64,000 bases of DNA from Bromus sterilis (Eukaryota > Streptophyta > Magnoliopsida > Poales > Poaceae). The notes under the pieces were generated by a model. It had not been told where the DNA came from and searched no databases. It worked only from the letters and a program-made list of their open reading frames with translations. Numbering within the stretch: the stretch's first letter is position 1; every line of letters starts with the position of its first letter. The position numbers and the translations under genes were made by a program. The stretch is taken from NCBI GenBank assembly GCA_950022295.1, contig OX465599.1, forward strand, positions 4,030,001-4,094,000, written 5' to 3'. Positions 34,147-44,820 of this stretch are shown piece after piece.

Positions 34147-34854
34147 TGGGAAGCCCTCTGTACATCTAGTGAGTAAAAAGTAGTAATGGTAAGTAAGTAA
34201 AGTGTGGCTACCAGGTACTCCCTCCGTCCATGAATAAGTGTACGTTTTCCTTTTTTGGAAGTCAAACATTTTTAATTTTGACCAAATTTTAACACAAAAA
34301 TAACATCATATGTGATATCAAATCACTATATTATTGAACTGCATGTCAAGATAAATCTAGTGATATTAGTTTAGTGTCATAAATAATGCTATTTTTTTCT
34401 AGAAAGTTGGTCAAAGTTAATAAAGTTTGACTTAAGGCATGTCCAAACGTACACTTATTTGTGGACGGAGGGAGTAGATGCAGGCCTCAGTCAGGTCAGC
34501 ATCATGGACCTCAAAGAGCTAATTATTGCGAGCCCAATGTATTTTTCCAGTAGGTTTTTTGGTGTATACATTTATTGCGAGCCCAATGTAGCTGTAAACG
34601 GGTACATGTGGGCGTCCGTAGTTTTTTTTTCTTTGCCTGTGGGCCCACGAATTAACTTTTTACAGCCCAATGAGAGTTCTGGTTCTACACAATAGATCCA
34701 ACAGCAGTTAGTCAGGGCATGGTCTTTTTCAAGAAGTAAAACAAGAAAATATGCAAAGAAATTAAGAGCAAAATACACATTGAGATGGTTACACACACTT
34801 AATCTGGGGCATTTCCAGACGATGCAGAGCCAAGACGACGAGGGTGCGAATAAT
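34141..34854 (-). other. NLR2 upstream region (pair with 12553 and 14116-14598)
   Basis: It is collinear with the NLR1 upstream copy and the detached copy B, apart from the Stowaway at 34218-34474. It probably holds the NLR2 promoter; no gene is supported. Confidence 0.7.
34218..34474. mobile_element. 257-bp Stowaway MITE in the NLR2 promoter region, with W-box cores
   Basis: The ends CTCCCTCCGTCCATGAATAAG and CTTATTTGTGGACGGAGGGAG are inverted repeats, with TA duplicated at 34216-34217 and 34475-34476. NLR1 copies A and B lack it. It sits about 170-430 bp upstream of the NLR2 ATG and carries TTGACC (34278-34283), GGTCAA (34409-34414), TTGACT (34427-34432) and AGTCAA (34260-34265), cores recognised by WRKY factors. 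Confidence 0.9.
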
Positions 34855-34879
34855 CTAATCCATTGAACTATATATGAAG

Positions 34880-36017
34880 CATCTTACCAAAGACAAAGAC
34901 CAAGGAGGAGATAAAAGCATATTATCAATTACAGTAAATCCCTGTATTGGTGTGATGAAATTCAATTCAAGCCGGGCCTGTTTGCACAGGTATAATTGTT
35001 GATGATAGGATGTCAGGATCACATGGTGGTGGGAACTCTACCATTGATTGGAACATGAGTTGAGCACAACAGACTCAAAAGGTGGTGGGGCAAGCAAACC
35101 AAATCAAACAAAGGGAGGACTGAGACCATTGATTGGAACAGCAACTGAGAATGGTATGACATGCTCACATGGTGGGACAGGCAAATCAAAGGAAGGAGTT
35201 GAGCATTGGTGCCAACCCAAGGACGCTTGCTGCCTACATATTATTGGGAGAGAGCGTTTTTACCGTGGGGAATGGGGGTACGACGATTGTTTGTTGTGCA
35301 CTGGATCGATAATCCAAGTTTCTGGCACATGTTTAAATAAATATTTGTATTTCATTAAAAGTAGGTTTGTTACAACCTAAAAGAAGCATTCATACAAATA
35401 TTGGCTGGACAACTTGTTTTCTATGATGTTTTAGATTATATTGAATTTTAGGTCCACGGATAAATAAACTGACCCCACATTTTAGTAAACATCGTTCTTC
35501 ATAAAATATTTGGTATATCACTACCTAAACTTTATCCTAGAAACCATAATTTTTGGATGACTAGTATTTCCCTATGATTTTCTGCGTGTTTTTTTTTAGT
35601 TTTGTCAATCATGGGAACAACCGTCAAAAGTCCTATGGATCACATTAAACACTAGATTAGACCTGGCTGCAACTAGTTACATTAATAGTTGGTATTTCTC
35701 TGCAAAGAACACGAAGAGTAGATAAATATGTGTAAAAGCAACCCCAAAAGATGGCGCGCGGTTTCTGTGAGTAGATAATATGTGCAAAAGCAAGCCCAAA
35801 AGATGGCGCACGGTTTCTGTGCTTCCTCTGCTAGTGCCCAAAGGATTACATGTTTTACTATCATCTTACTTGTTTTGAGAGCTTCGGTGGTGTGCCAGTA
35901 GCTTGCATGTCATTCAAACTCTGCTGCCATTCACGGAAAACTTATTCCATCACGTTTTTGAAAAATATATTTTTCTTAAGAGGAGGAAAAACCTGTTCTT
36001 AAAAGAAACAACAGGCA
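34880..36017. repeat. Upstream duplicon X, copy 2
   Basis: It is the pair of 13165-14115. The extra segment 35025-35240 contains repeats of ACCATTGATTGGAACA and CACATGGTGG. No gene is supported. Confidence 0.8.
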
Positions 36018-37330
36018 AAAGGAAGACAAAATCAATGTGTGATTATTTTAAGCTATAAGAGAGACATATTGAAAAGACTCAATCTAACTATTTACAAGTG
36101 GTGCTCATTTTAAGCTGTAGCTACCTAACCTACTTTTTCATGAAACGTCATTGTTTACTCAAAATATGTGGTTGGTTTATTTCTGCAAACAAAAACTCAC
36201 AGCACACTGACAAATAAATGTTTGTCCAAACATTACAAATTTTTTAGGACGGTTATTAGTGTCTAGAGAATCTATTTTTTATGAAACAGTAAAGTGGTCC
36301 ACCCAAATGTGCAGGCCACATCTTGATTTGTAGGAGACGAGAGCACACAACGGCCAATAGTATTATTTTGGTAAAAAAATTAGCTATCAATATCAAAAGT
36401 GCTCTTCTATCTATATAAAAACTCAAACAATCCTAGTGAATTCTATAAATTTAAGCATACCAAGACATATAAAGTCTAGTAAAATCAGATTATAATTTAG
36501 CATTATATCTACATCCTTTTATTTAGGAATGCTTTAGTATTGTTATAAAGCTTTAGTTGGTGGCGATTGGTTCAAGCATTGTATATACATCATTTTATTT
36601 AGTAATGTTTCAGCTAAGCTATAACCTTTAGGTTCTGACAATGAGTTCAAAAATTTCTACAAAGCAATGTGCAAGAGCCAAACTGCTACTTTCATTGTTG
36701 GTGTGCCACAAATTGATATTAAATCTAGAGAGAGGATTCTGACAATGAGTTCAAAAATTTCTCCAAAACAATGTGCATGGTGCCCCATTTTCTCTCTCGC
36801 CACAGGATTGAAATCTAGTGGTCCAGCGCCTAAACGATGTTATTACACGGAGGCAGTGCTCCATTTCTATAAGAGGCTGGAGCACCTGTGAGCTAGTAGC
36901 ACGGATCTGTACATCAGTGTATAGGGGATGGCTATAATATAGCTGCAGTCGGGGAGCAAATAGTACAAAATCTGGGCTTACGGTGGAAGAACAGAAAAAA
37001 TAAACCTGGGTTGTTGGATTGAATATGCAAAAGTTTATGACAAATGACAACGGGAAACAACAATGATATACTTACAGCAACAAGTGCATATCTATTTCTG
37101 TTCCATGATTTACTGAACTTGTTGAAGTGCATATCCATCTCTTACAAGTATACATATTATTATATTATGTCCTTGCAAGTTTCGATTATGCTGAAAGGGG
37201 TTGTGGTTGCCTTGCCTAGTCATGTGAAAGAGATGTATACTCTGTTTCTTGAGCACAAAGTATGACCTATGATGACCGATGTTGACAATGTGTAATCTTC
37301 AGACGGCCTATGTGTTTTTGGATACCATAC
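36018..37330. repeat. Duplicated flank, copy 2 (pair with 15870-16087 and 19683-20160)
   Basis: 36390-37080 is collinear with copy 1 without the Helitron; 36018-36380 and 37085-37330 have no counterpart there. An internal tandem of about 100 bp (GTTCAAAAATTTCTCC(A)AAGCAATGTGCA) is at 36650 and 36750. No gene is supported. Confidence 0.7.
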
Positions 37331-37399
37331 ATACAACAACTAAATCATGGCAGTAAGCAACATGCTTTGTATAATCGATAACGGAACCAGTCAAAACCA

Positions 37400-37920
37400 T
37401 CCAAGTTGTTCAGTTTTAAATGCTAAGCGGCGGCACCACCGGGTTAGAGAGAAGAAGGTAGGAGAGATAGGGAGAAGGGAGCTGACCTTGATGAGGGGAA
37501 GGAGGTGAGGGAGACCCAGCACCACCGTGTTGCCCCCGATGAGCTACTGCTGTGGATCTAGGAGCGCCGGGGTGAGCGACAGTGGCGGCACCACCGGAGA
37601 TCCAGCACTGCCGGCTTGCATCTGGCGAGATACTCCTGGTATGCTGAGTGGGAGAGGCGGCCGCGGCCACCGGGTAGGAGGAGGCCATGGTGGCGGCGGC
37701 GGCGGCGGCCCGGTCCCTGTCGACGATGTGCAGCGGGGCGTCGGGGAATCCGCGGTGAAGGGGAAGGCAGGCAGGCAGGGAGTGGCTGCCTGGAATCCAC
37801 CGTGGAAGGACCTGATCATCGTCGACGGGCAACAGGCCGGGGGGAATGGAAGGAAGAGCGATTGGGAGACGTGTTCCTCCTTCTTTGAAGGTGAAGGGCC
37901 CAAAGCAAATTAGTGAGGTG
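37400..37920. other. GC-rich segment without supported gene
   Basis: Open frames on both strands are low-complexity (Pro/Ser or Gly/Arg) and show no domain. It is probably a transposon 5' region or exon-like remnant of unknown origin. Confidence 0.35.
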
Positions 37921-38000
37921 TTCTAAACATGTATACAAATAAAAACCGAGCATCTAATTTAAAATCAAGGGAGTACTTTTCAATTTTGTATCAAGAAGGA

Positions 38001-40782
38001 GTTGAAAATCACAATTTTGACATTTTGATTAAACTTCAGCACACTTTGACCCTCTGATCGAAACCATTTCAAAATATAACTCAAAAAGATAGCGCCCGCC
38101 CAAACGACGCTACCCTCTGTGGGGTAACGCCGTCAACAGTGGCGCCACCCTCCTGCCACGGTGGCACGTTGGCTCCTGCATCCTAGTTTAGTAGCATCGT
38201 TAATGGTGGCGCTACCCTCTGTGGAGTAGCACCGTCTTAGGTGGTGGTACCCTATGTATATGCCTCGAGCAGCCGAGCCGGTCTATCCATCTTGCTCAGT
38301 TCCTTGTCTCGATCTGGATATAAGGTGGCGACGGCGGAGCGGCTGCGCGAGGACCTCCTGTGACTCGGCGACGGTCCCCTTCTCGAGCGGCCAGGTATCC
38401 CCTTCCCCCCTCCTCTCACCGCCCACTCCCCCTCCTCTCGCCGCCCCTTTGGACCTCCTCTCGCCGCCCCTCCCGCCCTCCTCTCGCCGCCCCCTCCCTT
38501 CCTCTCTCGCAGCCCCCTCCTCTGCATCCTCTGGCTGCCTCCTCCTCTTCCTCAACCTTTTCTGGCCGCCCCCTCCTCTGCATCCTCTGTGTGTCTCCTC
38601 CTCTGGTTGTGCTATGTTGAAAAATGGATTACATGTGAGAATTGCATTGTTAGAAAATTAATTATGAATGGCATAATTTGTATACATTTGAGAATTGTTA
38701 TGTTAAAAAATTGATACGTGTGAGAATTTCTATGTTAAAATATATATACATTTAAGGTTTATAGATATGAGAATTGCTATGTAGTAATTTTTATAGATAT
38801 GAGAAGCGCTATGTTAACCTTGAGGTTCAACCACTTGAAGTTTTTTGGATGCAAACTTGAGATTTTAGATTGTTACACATGTGAGAGATTGTAATAAAAC
38901 AAATTAAACCGTGTATTTATTTTTGTAGGATGGCACGGGTGTACAACTAGTATGTTATCTCGAGGACACTTTTTCTTGACGTTGGAAGTAGGACCGTTTC
39001 TTGGGTGTGGCTTAAGGCGCTACTGATTTGAGGAGAAAGACGAGTTGGGGATCGGTGTTACTTGCCTATCCTTATCGCCAGATAATTAGTTATGCATATA
39101 TGCTTTCATGTGTGAGGCGTTAGCTTATGTGTTCTAGGAGTTTCTAATAAATATTTTTGTGCTTTCATGTGTAGTTGGACGAAGCTTGTAAAAGGATTGG
39201 GAAAGAGAGCTGTATTGGTGGTCTGTTATTGTTGCTTTCCGTGTGGATGTGAGAACGCTTTCCTGTTGAATGGGCGAAAGTGGGTAATTACAAACCTTGG
39301 ACCCTTCTTAGCCGTGAACCCTTCTTCATCAATGTCCTCCTCGGGGCCATCATCATCCGAATCTGATGCATACACTTGACTATATATCTTGTCATGGTTC
39401 TCGGTGTCATTGTTCATGTCCTCTTGCGCACAATATGTGTCCACATCACCAACATCATTGTAACCAAGTTCACCGTCAAACATATCGCCCTCATTCATAT
39501 CATACTCCTCTTCTGATGGTTCACATTGGTTATTTTCATTCGGGCTAGAAGATTGGGTCAATTCATGTTGGGTCATCGAATCTTGTGTCATCTCATCTTG
39601 GCTCAAGGCAACACGTGGCTCACTCCGAAACCGGGCTACTATGGTTCAAGTCCAAGGCAACCTTCCTTGTGGCAAACAACTTGAGAGCCTTGTCTTGCGA
39701 TTCCGCCACCACCTCCTTGTAGACATTCCAACAAAGCTTGGAGTTGACATGCATAATCTTCCAATGAAAATGCAATCCAAAACCAACATTATGCCTTCCC
39801 TCTGATTCAACAACATCATTTCGTTGAATCCACCTCAATTCTTCCTTCCATCTTTCCACAACCTCCAGATAGGTAGGGCTATGCTCAAAAACCATCACAA
39901 CCTCTTTCAAATCAACCTCCACATTGCCTTTTATAAATGCCCCCTTATCCACATGATGCACATTAACAATCCTTGCCATATAAATACAAACATAATTAAA
40001 ACACCAAAGTGCATCAAAGATTAGCAAACACAATCCTTGCCATCTAAATACAAACACAATCCTTGCCATCAATTTTTGTACTGAGCTAAGCAATTAACTT
40101 AACCCTAACTAATAGCAATTAACTTAACCCTAACTAAATCTAACCAAATCTCAAACACTAACCTATAAATCCTACAACCGTAAAGCTTCCTAGGCATCAT
40201 ACAACTCACCAATAGCCAAAACAACAAGAATAAATCATTTATATTGCACCAAATCAAAATTTTAGGGTTTGCAAGGTTTGAACAAAAAACAACACAAAAA
40301 ACAAGATTTCAACCGGAAAAACAAATGAGATTGGGGGAGAGTACCTTCTTCCATCCGGGGGATCCAAATCCACCAAGAAATCCACCCAAAAGGAGAGATT
40401 GGAGGGGGAGCGAGTTGGGGGGAGAGAGAGCAAGAGGTGTTGCAAGTTACGGGGAATGAGCTTGGGGTCGCGGGGTGGGTGGGCCCACTGAAGTTACTTC
40501 CCTAGGAGGGTAGCGCCGCTAGGGGTGGCGCTACACCAGGGAGGGTAGCGCCACCAGTGACGGCGCTACCATACCAGCCTGCGCCTCCCCCCTTGCCACA
40601 GCCTGCGGCCCCCCTTGCCACAGTGGCACTATGGTAGCACCACTGTAGTCGGCGTTACCCCTGAGAGGATAGAGCCACTTGGGCGAGCGCTACCATATTG
40701 GGTTAAATTTTGAAATGGATTGGATGGAGGGTCAAAGTATGCTGAAGTTTGAACAAAAGGTCAATTTTGAAATGTTTTCGAC
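38001..40782 (-). mobile_element. Mutator-like element (MULE) with long terminal inverted repeats
   Basis: Left 38001-38110 and right 40672-40782 are inverted repeats. Both contain AAACTTCAGCA(C/T)ACTTTGACCCTC and CCATTTCAAAAT followed by TAGCGC(C/T)CGCCCAA, with GGTAGCGCCAC units further in. Inside, minus-strand fragments resemble the N-terminal part of plant MULE transposases. A 9-bp target duplication was not obvious, so exact ends are approximate. At 38390-38590 lies a C-rich low-complexity run and at 38600-38900 degenerate GAGAATTGCTATGTTAAAA repeats. Confidence 0.7.
39226..40093 (-). pseudogene. MULE transposase N-terminal remnants
   Basis: Two frames, 40093-39620 and 39606-39226, are offset by a frameshift near 39630. 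The first has SPTYLEVVERWKEELRWIQ, DVVESEGRHNVGFGLHFHWK and YKEVVAESQDKALKLFATRK, resembling the leader part of grass MULE transposases. The second is acidic and Gln/Thr-rich. The catalytic DDE core is not present. Confidence 0.6.
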
Positions 40783-41227
40783 AGATGACAGAAACGCCTC
40801 GACGACGTACGGTCCTCAGACTCCCCAAGCGGTGGAATTAATATTTGGTGTGTCGATGCAAGATGTGCATGTACAAACTATTATTTTTGGAATACGGTAC
40901 AACACCAACATTCATATACACGAGCGTACACTCATCTTTATAAACACACGCACGTACATCCTACCCCTAACTAACTCTTGATTTGTTCAATCAAGCCTTT
41001 GCCAGCCTTCTTCATTAATGTCATGGTGGCGACCCTGAATGAGTTGGTGCGACAGTTGTGATATGTGATTGAGACACAGAGAGTCTGGTTCTGTGGCGTT
41101 GCAACATGGATGCGAACAAAAGATGGTGTTGGCAGATTGCGCTGGGTACGATGGATGTCGAGGCGAGGCCTCGAGAGTTTTTACATCTTTGAATGACGTG
41201 TTTGGTTTGCTGCATACATGTCAAGGA
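40783..41227. other. Intergenic, no supported feature
   Basis: No gene is recognised. It contains a short run of ACACGCACGTACA-type sequence near 40945 and joins the duplicon at 41228. Confidence 0.4.
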
Positions 41228-42360
41228 ACAATGTCAAGCGAGAGTTGCCTCCAAACTCTGAATCTTGATAAGATTAAGTGATGCCACTCAAGTGTATATT
41301 CTTTTGTTGAAGCAGGGGATGCGAGCGTTCCTCGCGATGAGACCCTCATCTTACGCCTGTATCGACTTCACGGTGGCACCATGATGACTGTTGTAACTGA
41401 ATGGGTCGGCAAGACCTTCGGGGACAAGACAACCCTGAGAAGGAAGAAAGACATCAGGCCAGCTCTAAGCATCATGTCAAGAAACATCAGTTCAAGGCTG
41501 GACTTGCCTCCATACTCTGAATTTTGATTTCAGATTACTGTGCTGCTAGCCTGGTAGTGCAATTATTAGTGAGTAGTGAGTAGTGACTGACGTGTGGTGG
41601 TGACTAATAATTATAGGAAAAATGCTACACACACGGATTAGCCACAGGGTTTTACATGCTTCTTTTTTTTACTTAACCTCTCCTCCCCTTGAATTTAACC
41701 TGATGGGGCCCATCCCCCTTCATTAGACCAACCAAATCATTGAAAAAACGAACCAGGCCCGTAAAAGCCTGTAAATCCCCGTGAGTGTAGCAAAGCTCTA
41801 ATTATAGGGCTTATATATTCTTTTTGATGATGTTGGAGTAGTATTGGACCATTTATTTGTTGATGCAGTGCTTGTTCTTAGGATTTTGATGAAGTGTGTG
41901 CCCAGTAGGATCAGATTAGTGAAATGGGTTGGCATAGCATGGGAGGGCCGTACTGGGCCGGCGGCGGACGTGGCATCGGGTGGTGCAATAGGAGGAGGAG
42001 GAGGAGAGGGAGGCACTTTACCGGTGGCCGGCGCGGAGGAAGAGGGGGAGGGGCAGCGGCCGGCGGGAGGCGCAGATGAGGAGGGGGGAGACGCGAGGCG
42101 TAGCTGCTGCGAAGGCGTGTGTGCGGTGTGTGTGATCACTCTAATTTTCCATCCCACCTCTCTCTCTCTCTCTCGTCCACAAAGTGACCTTAGCTATATT
42201 AAAACAACGGGCTTCTATTATTTCAAAACAGTGTGATTTTAATTACGTATTTCATTAAAGTTTGATTAAAATATTTATAAAAAAGTATTTTATATTTCAC
42301 AAAAGTGATTTCAATTATTTCATAAAAAAATAGTATATTCTATTTTTCATAAAAGTGATA
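41228..42360. repeat. Distal upstream duplicon, copy 1 (pair with 62037-63790)
   Basis: TCAAGCGAGAGTTGCCTCCAAACTCTGAATCTTG onward, ATGGGTCGGCAAGACCTTCGGGGACAA, GATGATGTTGGAGTAGTATTGGAC and GGAGGGCCGTACTG stretches are collinear with the NLR3 upstream. Short gene-like frames (for example the end of a frame at about 41525) may be the relic of a coding exon. No complete gene is present. Confidence 0.75.
41618..41799. mobile_element. Mutator-type MITE, 182 bp
   Basis: The ends AAAAATGCTACACACACGGATT and AATCCCCGTGAGTGTAGCAAAGCTCT are imperfect inverted repeats. AATTATAGG (9 bp) is duplicated at 41609-41617 and 41800-41808. The uninterrupted site TAATAATTATAGGACATATTC is at 63354-63374. Confidence 0.85.
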
Positions 42361-42450
42361 TGAATTAGTATGTCCCGGTCGGAGATACACAACCTCGGCG
42401 TGGCGGCCGGGAATCCACCGGCGGGACGTCGCCGGCTGTGGCCTTTTTTC

Positions 42451-42573
42451 ATGCCCGACATATTCCAAGAAAATCAGGTGCTCCATCGTGCCAATGAGAC
42501 TTTGACACAGCGGATGCCCGACATAGTCCAAGAAAATCAGGAGCTTCGTCGTGCCAATGAACTTTGACACAGC
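42451..42573 (+). repeat. 62-bp tandem duplication inside a short open frame
   Basis: ATGCCCGACATA(T/G)TCCAAGAAAATCAGG and following bases occur twice. The frame 42370-42567 encodes two 20-residue units MPDI-QENQ-L-RANE, coiled-coil-like. The second unit lacks two bases before CTTTGACACAGCGG, shifting the frame to a stop. The gene is unrecognised and may be a transposon or gene fragment. Confidence 0.5.
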
Positions 42574-42599
42574 GGCAAGAAGTCCACACCCGGATGATT

Positions 42600-44399
42600 T
42601 TGGTGAGTAGGAACGCAATCTGTTTGAGAATCCATAGCCGAAGGAACCGTAATTCATCCATTTGTTCTTTGCAGATGCTTTTCGAGGAGTTGGGGAAAGA
42701 ACCACCACGGGAGCTCCTACACATTATTCAAACTCCCAACAATATGAATGCATGATAAGCCTGCCTGTCACATCCAAACACACAGAGCGAGTTTCAAAGC
42801 GAGTGCGCCAACCATTCGGGCGTCCCAAACGTGCTCAATCCGTCCATCACCAACACTGATAAGCCGTGTGGACATGGATTTAGTATAGCCCCCATAGGAC
42901 CATCATTTTTTTTTGTTTTTTGAAATTTTCGGAAAGATGATCATGCCACAAGATCCTTGGCACAAAGGTGCACTGAAAGAAACGATGGGCGGCAAGGCAG
43001 AGCAACCCCGACACAAACACACTTATGACTCCTGGGTCTACAACAGTGCGCGTCGGTGCAGGAGACCCGTCATCGCACGGCATGGCCAGAACAATCGAAT
43101 GGGAGAAGACCATGTAGCCGGCTAAGCAGCATGCTAGCGGCCGCGTCAGGATGATGAGAGAGCAGCCGGAGGTATGGGAGTGATAATAGTGAGGCCGGCA
43201 GAAGGGAGGGCTGGATGGCGGCATCAAGGGTATGCAATTTAATAATGATATATTTATAAAAGGCCACACATAGTTAACAACATTGAAAGGTGGAAAAACC
43301 AAAGTGTGAGATTTAAATGGACTATACATATGGATCAAATATAGTGATCTATCGGTGATTACATTCGGTTGATTTTAAACATCAGGACATACTGTCATTG
43401 ATTGTTCAATTTTAGACCGCTCTGTGATAACCTTCAAGCTGAGCCCAAAAATCGATACCACTGATGTGTCCCGGGAGGGAGAGAATTCCTTATTTGACCA
43501 TTTTTAAAAATGCGCTTCCTTATTTGGCCCCAAAAAATATTATCTTCCCTATTTGACACTAGCGGTAAATTTTATTCCTTATATGACATTTTCGTGTATT
43601 TTGTACACGAGACATGGAAAGATAGTTTTGCCCTCATGTTAAAATCCAAATGTTTAGCCAATATTAAGTATAACTAAAAAAACGTGAGAGATGTTAGCCT
43701 AATTTTTTAGGGTAAATCAGAGAGCTTTATTCATATAAAAACATTCCTTGGACAATCAGTCAAGAGGCTAGTCACAAGGAAGCTATGGGTTTCTTCCGGC
43801 CAACATTCAGTCTGTCGGCACCCTTTGATTTGACAGATATGTGATTGACGATTTTAGCAAGGTTACCCTTCCGGCTTGGCCTGGGCAGGGTTGGTCATGA
43901 GCGCTTGGTTATTCTTCAGGGCTCTTAGCTCAATTTGGATCTTCCGTACTTGGATACTTTTTTGCTTTATTTGTATCTTTCTGCTGTATCAATTTGTATT
44001 CTTGATTGCAGTTGTTGTTGTATAAAAGTCTTGTGGATCATTTGTAAACTGTTGTGATATTACTAATTGCACCCCCGAAAGGACTGGTGGGGCGTTGCAT
44101 GGTCGTTTCTATTGGATTTTGGCGGGAGATAGCAACGATCCAAATAGAATCGATTTTGGGGCGTTACAAAGTGGTGAAGCAGACCTACTCAGTATCATTG
44201 CGAGGTGCCAATTCTCATGTCACTGATGTGACTGTCTCCTCCACTGAAGACACTGTTGTTGACTAAAGAAACACATTTGTGTACTAAGACAATCATTGGT
44301 ACAATAGTACCATAAGGCGAGAGGGAGTAAGCTTCACTCCTTTATGTTGATAGAATTTTATTGGTCTGCCAAGAGATTTGTATCTTCTAATTATGATAA
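42600..44399. other. Unassigned intergenic DNA
   Basis: No gene is recognised. It contains the TTCCTTATTTGAC repeats at 43486-43600 and some LTR-like sequence near 43990-44270 that I cannot assign. Confidence 0.35.
43486..43600. repeat. Four degenerate TTCCTTATTTGAC repeats
   Basis: TTCCTTATTTGACC, TTCCTTATTTGGCC, TTCCCTATTTGACA and TTCCTTATATGACA follow each other at intervals of about 30-42 bp. Origin is unknown. Confidence 0.6.
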
Positions 44400-44429
44400 T
44401 TAGGTGATACTCCGCGCGTTGCTGCGGAG
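44400..44429 (-). mobile_element. Helitron 3' terminus (minus strand)
   Basis: On the minus strand CTCCGC-AGCAACGC-GCGGAG forms a 6-bp hairpin, followed by TATCAC and the end CTAA with T outside. The element would extend to the right; its 5' end was not identified. Confidence 0.55.
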
Positions 44430-44559
44430 ATTTTGTACTGGATACTGGATGCAATGATCAATATGAAAATGATTGAAGGAATTTATTAATCAGAACAATG
44501 TATGGTCGAATGCATATTGTTTAATTATTTGAGGTAGAACTGCATATTAGTTCAAGGAA

Positions 44560-44820
44560 CGTGACCAATTTTTTTGACATGGAATACTCTTAATTTTATA
44601 GCACTTGCATATGTCACAGGAAGATACTATATACTTAGAGAAGCCAGATTATTGAGACCAATTGGAAGCAAAATCAACTTAATTAGCTCATCAAACTTGC
44701 AAGGAATTTGACTAAATTTTTGACATGGCCTTTCCTTAATTTTCTAGCATTTGATCATGTGATAGGAAGATAGTATATATTGAGAACAACATGTGATAGG
44801 AAGATAATATATATTGAGAC
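44560..44820. repeat. Degenerate tandem repeats near the Helitron end
   Basis: A unit with TTTTTGACATGG..CTTAATTTT.TAGCA and GATAGGAAGATAGTATATATTGAG occurs at about 44568 and 44714, with a partial third copy at 44791-44820. No gene is supported. Confidence 0.55.

Noticed and set aside
38920..38951. Possible Helitron 3' end (GGCACGGGTGTACAACTAGT)
   Set aside because: It ends in CTAG/T but I see no convincing hairpin and no matching 5' end, so it is not listed as a feature.
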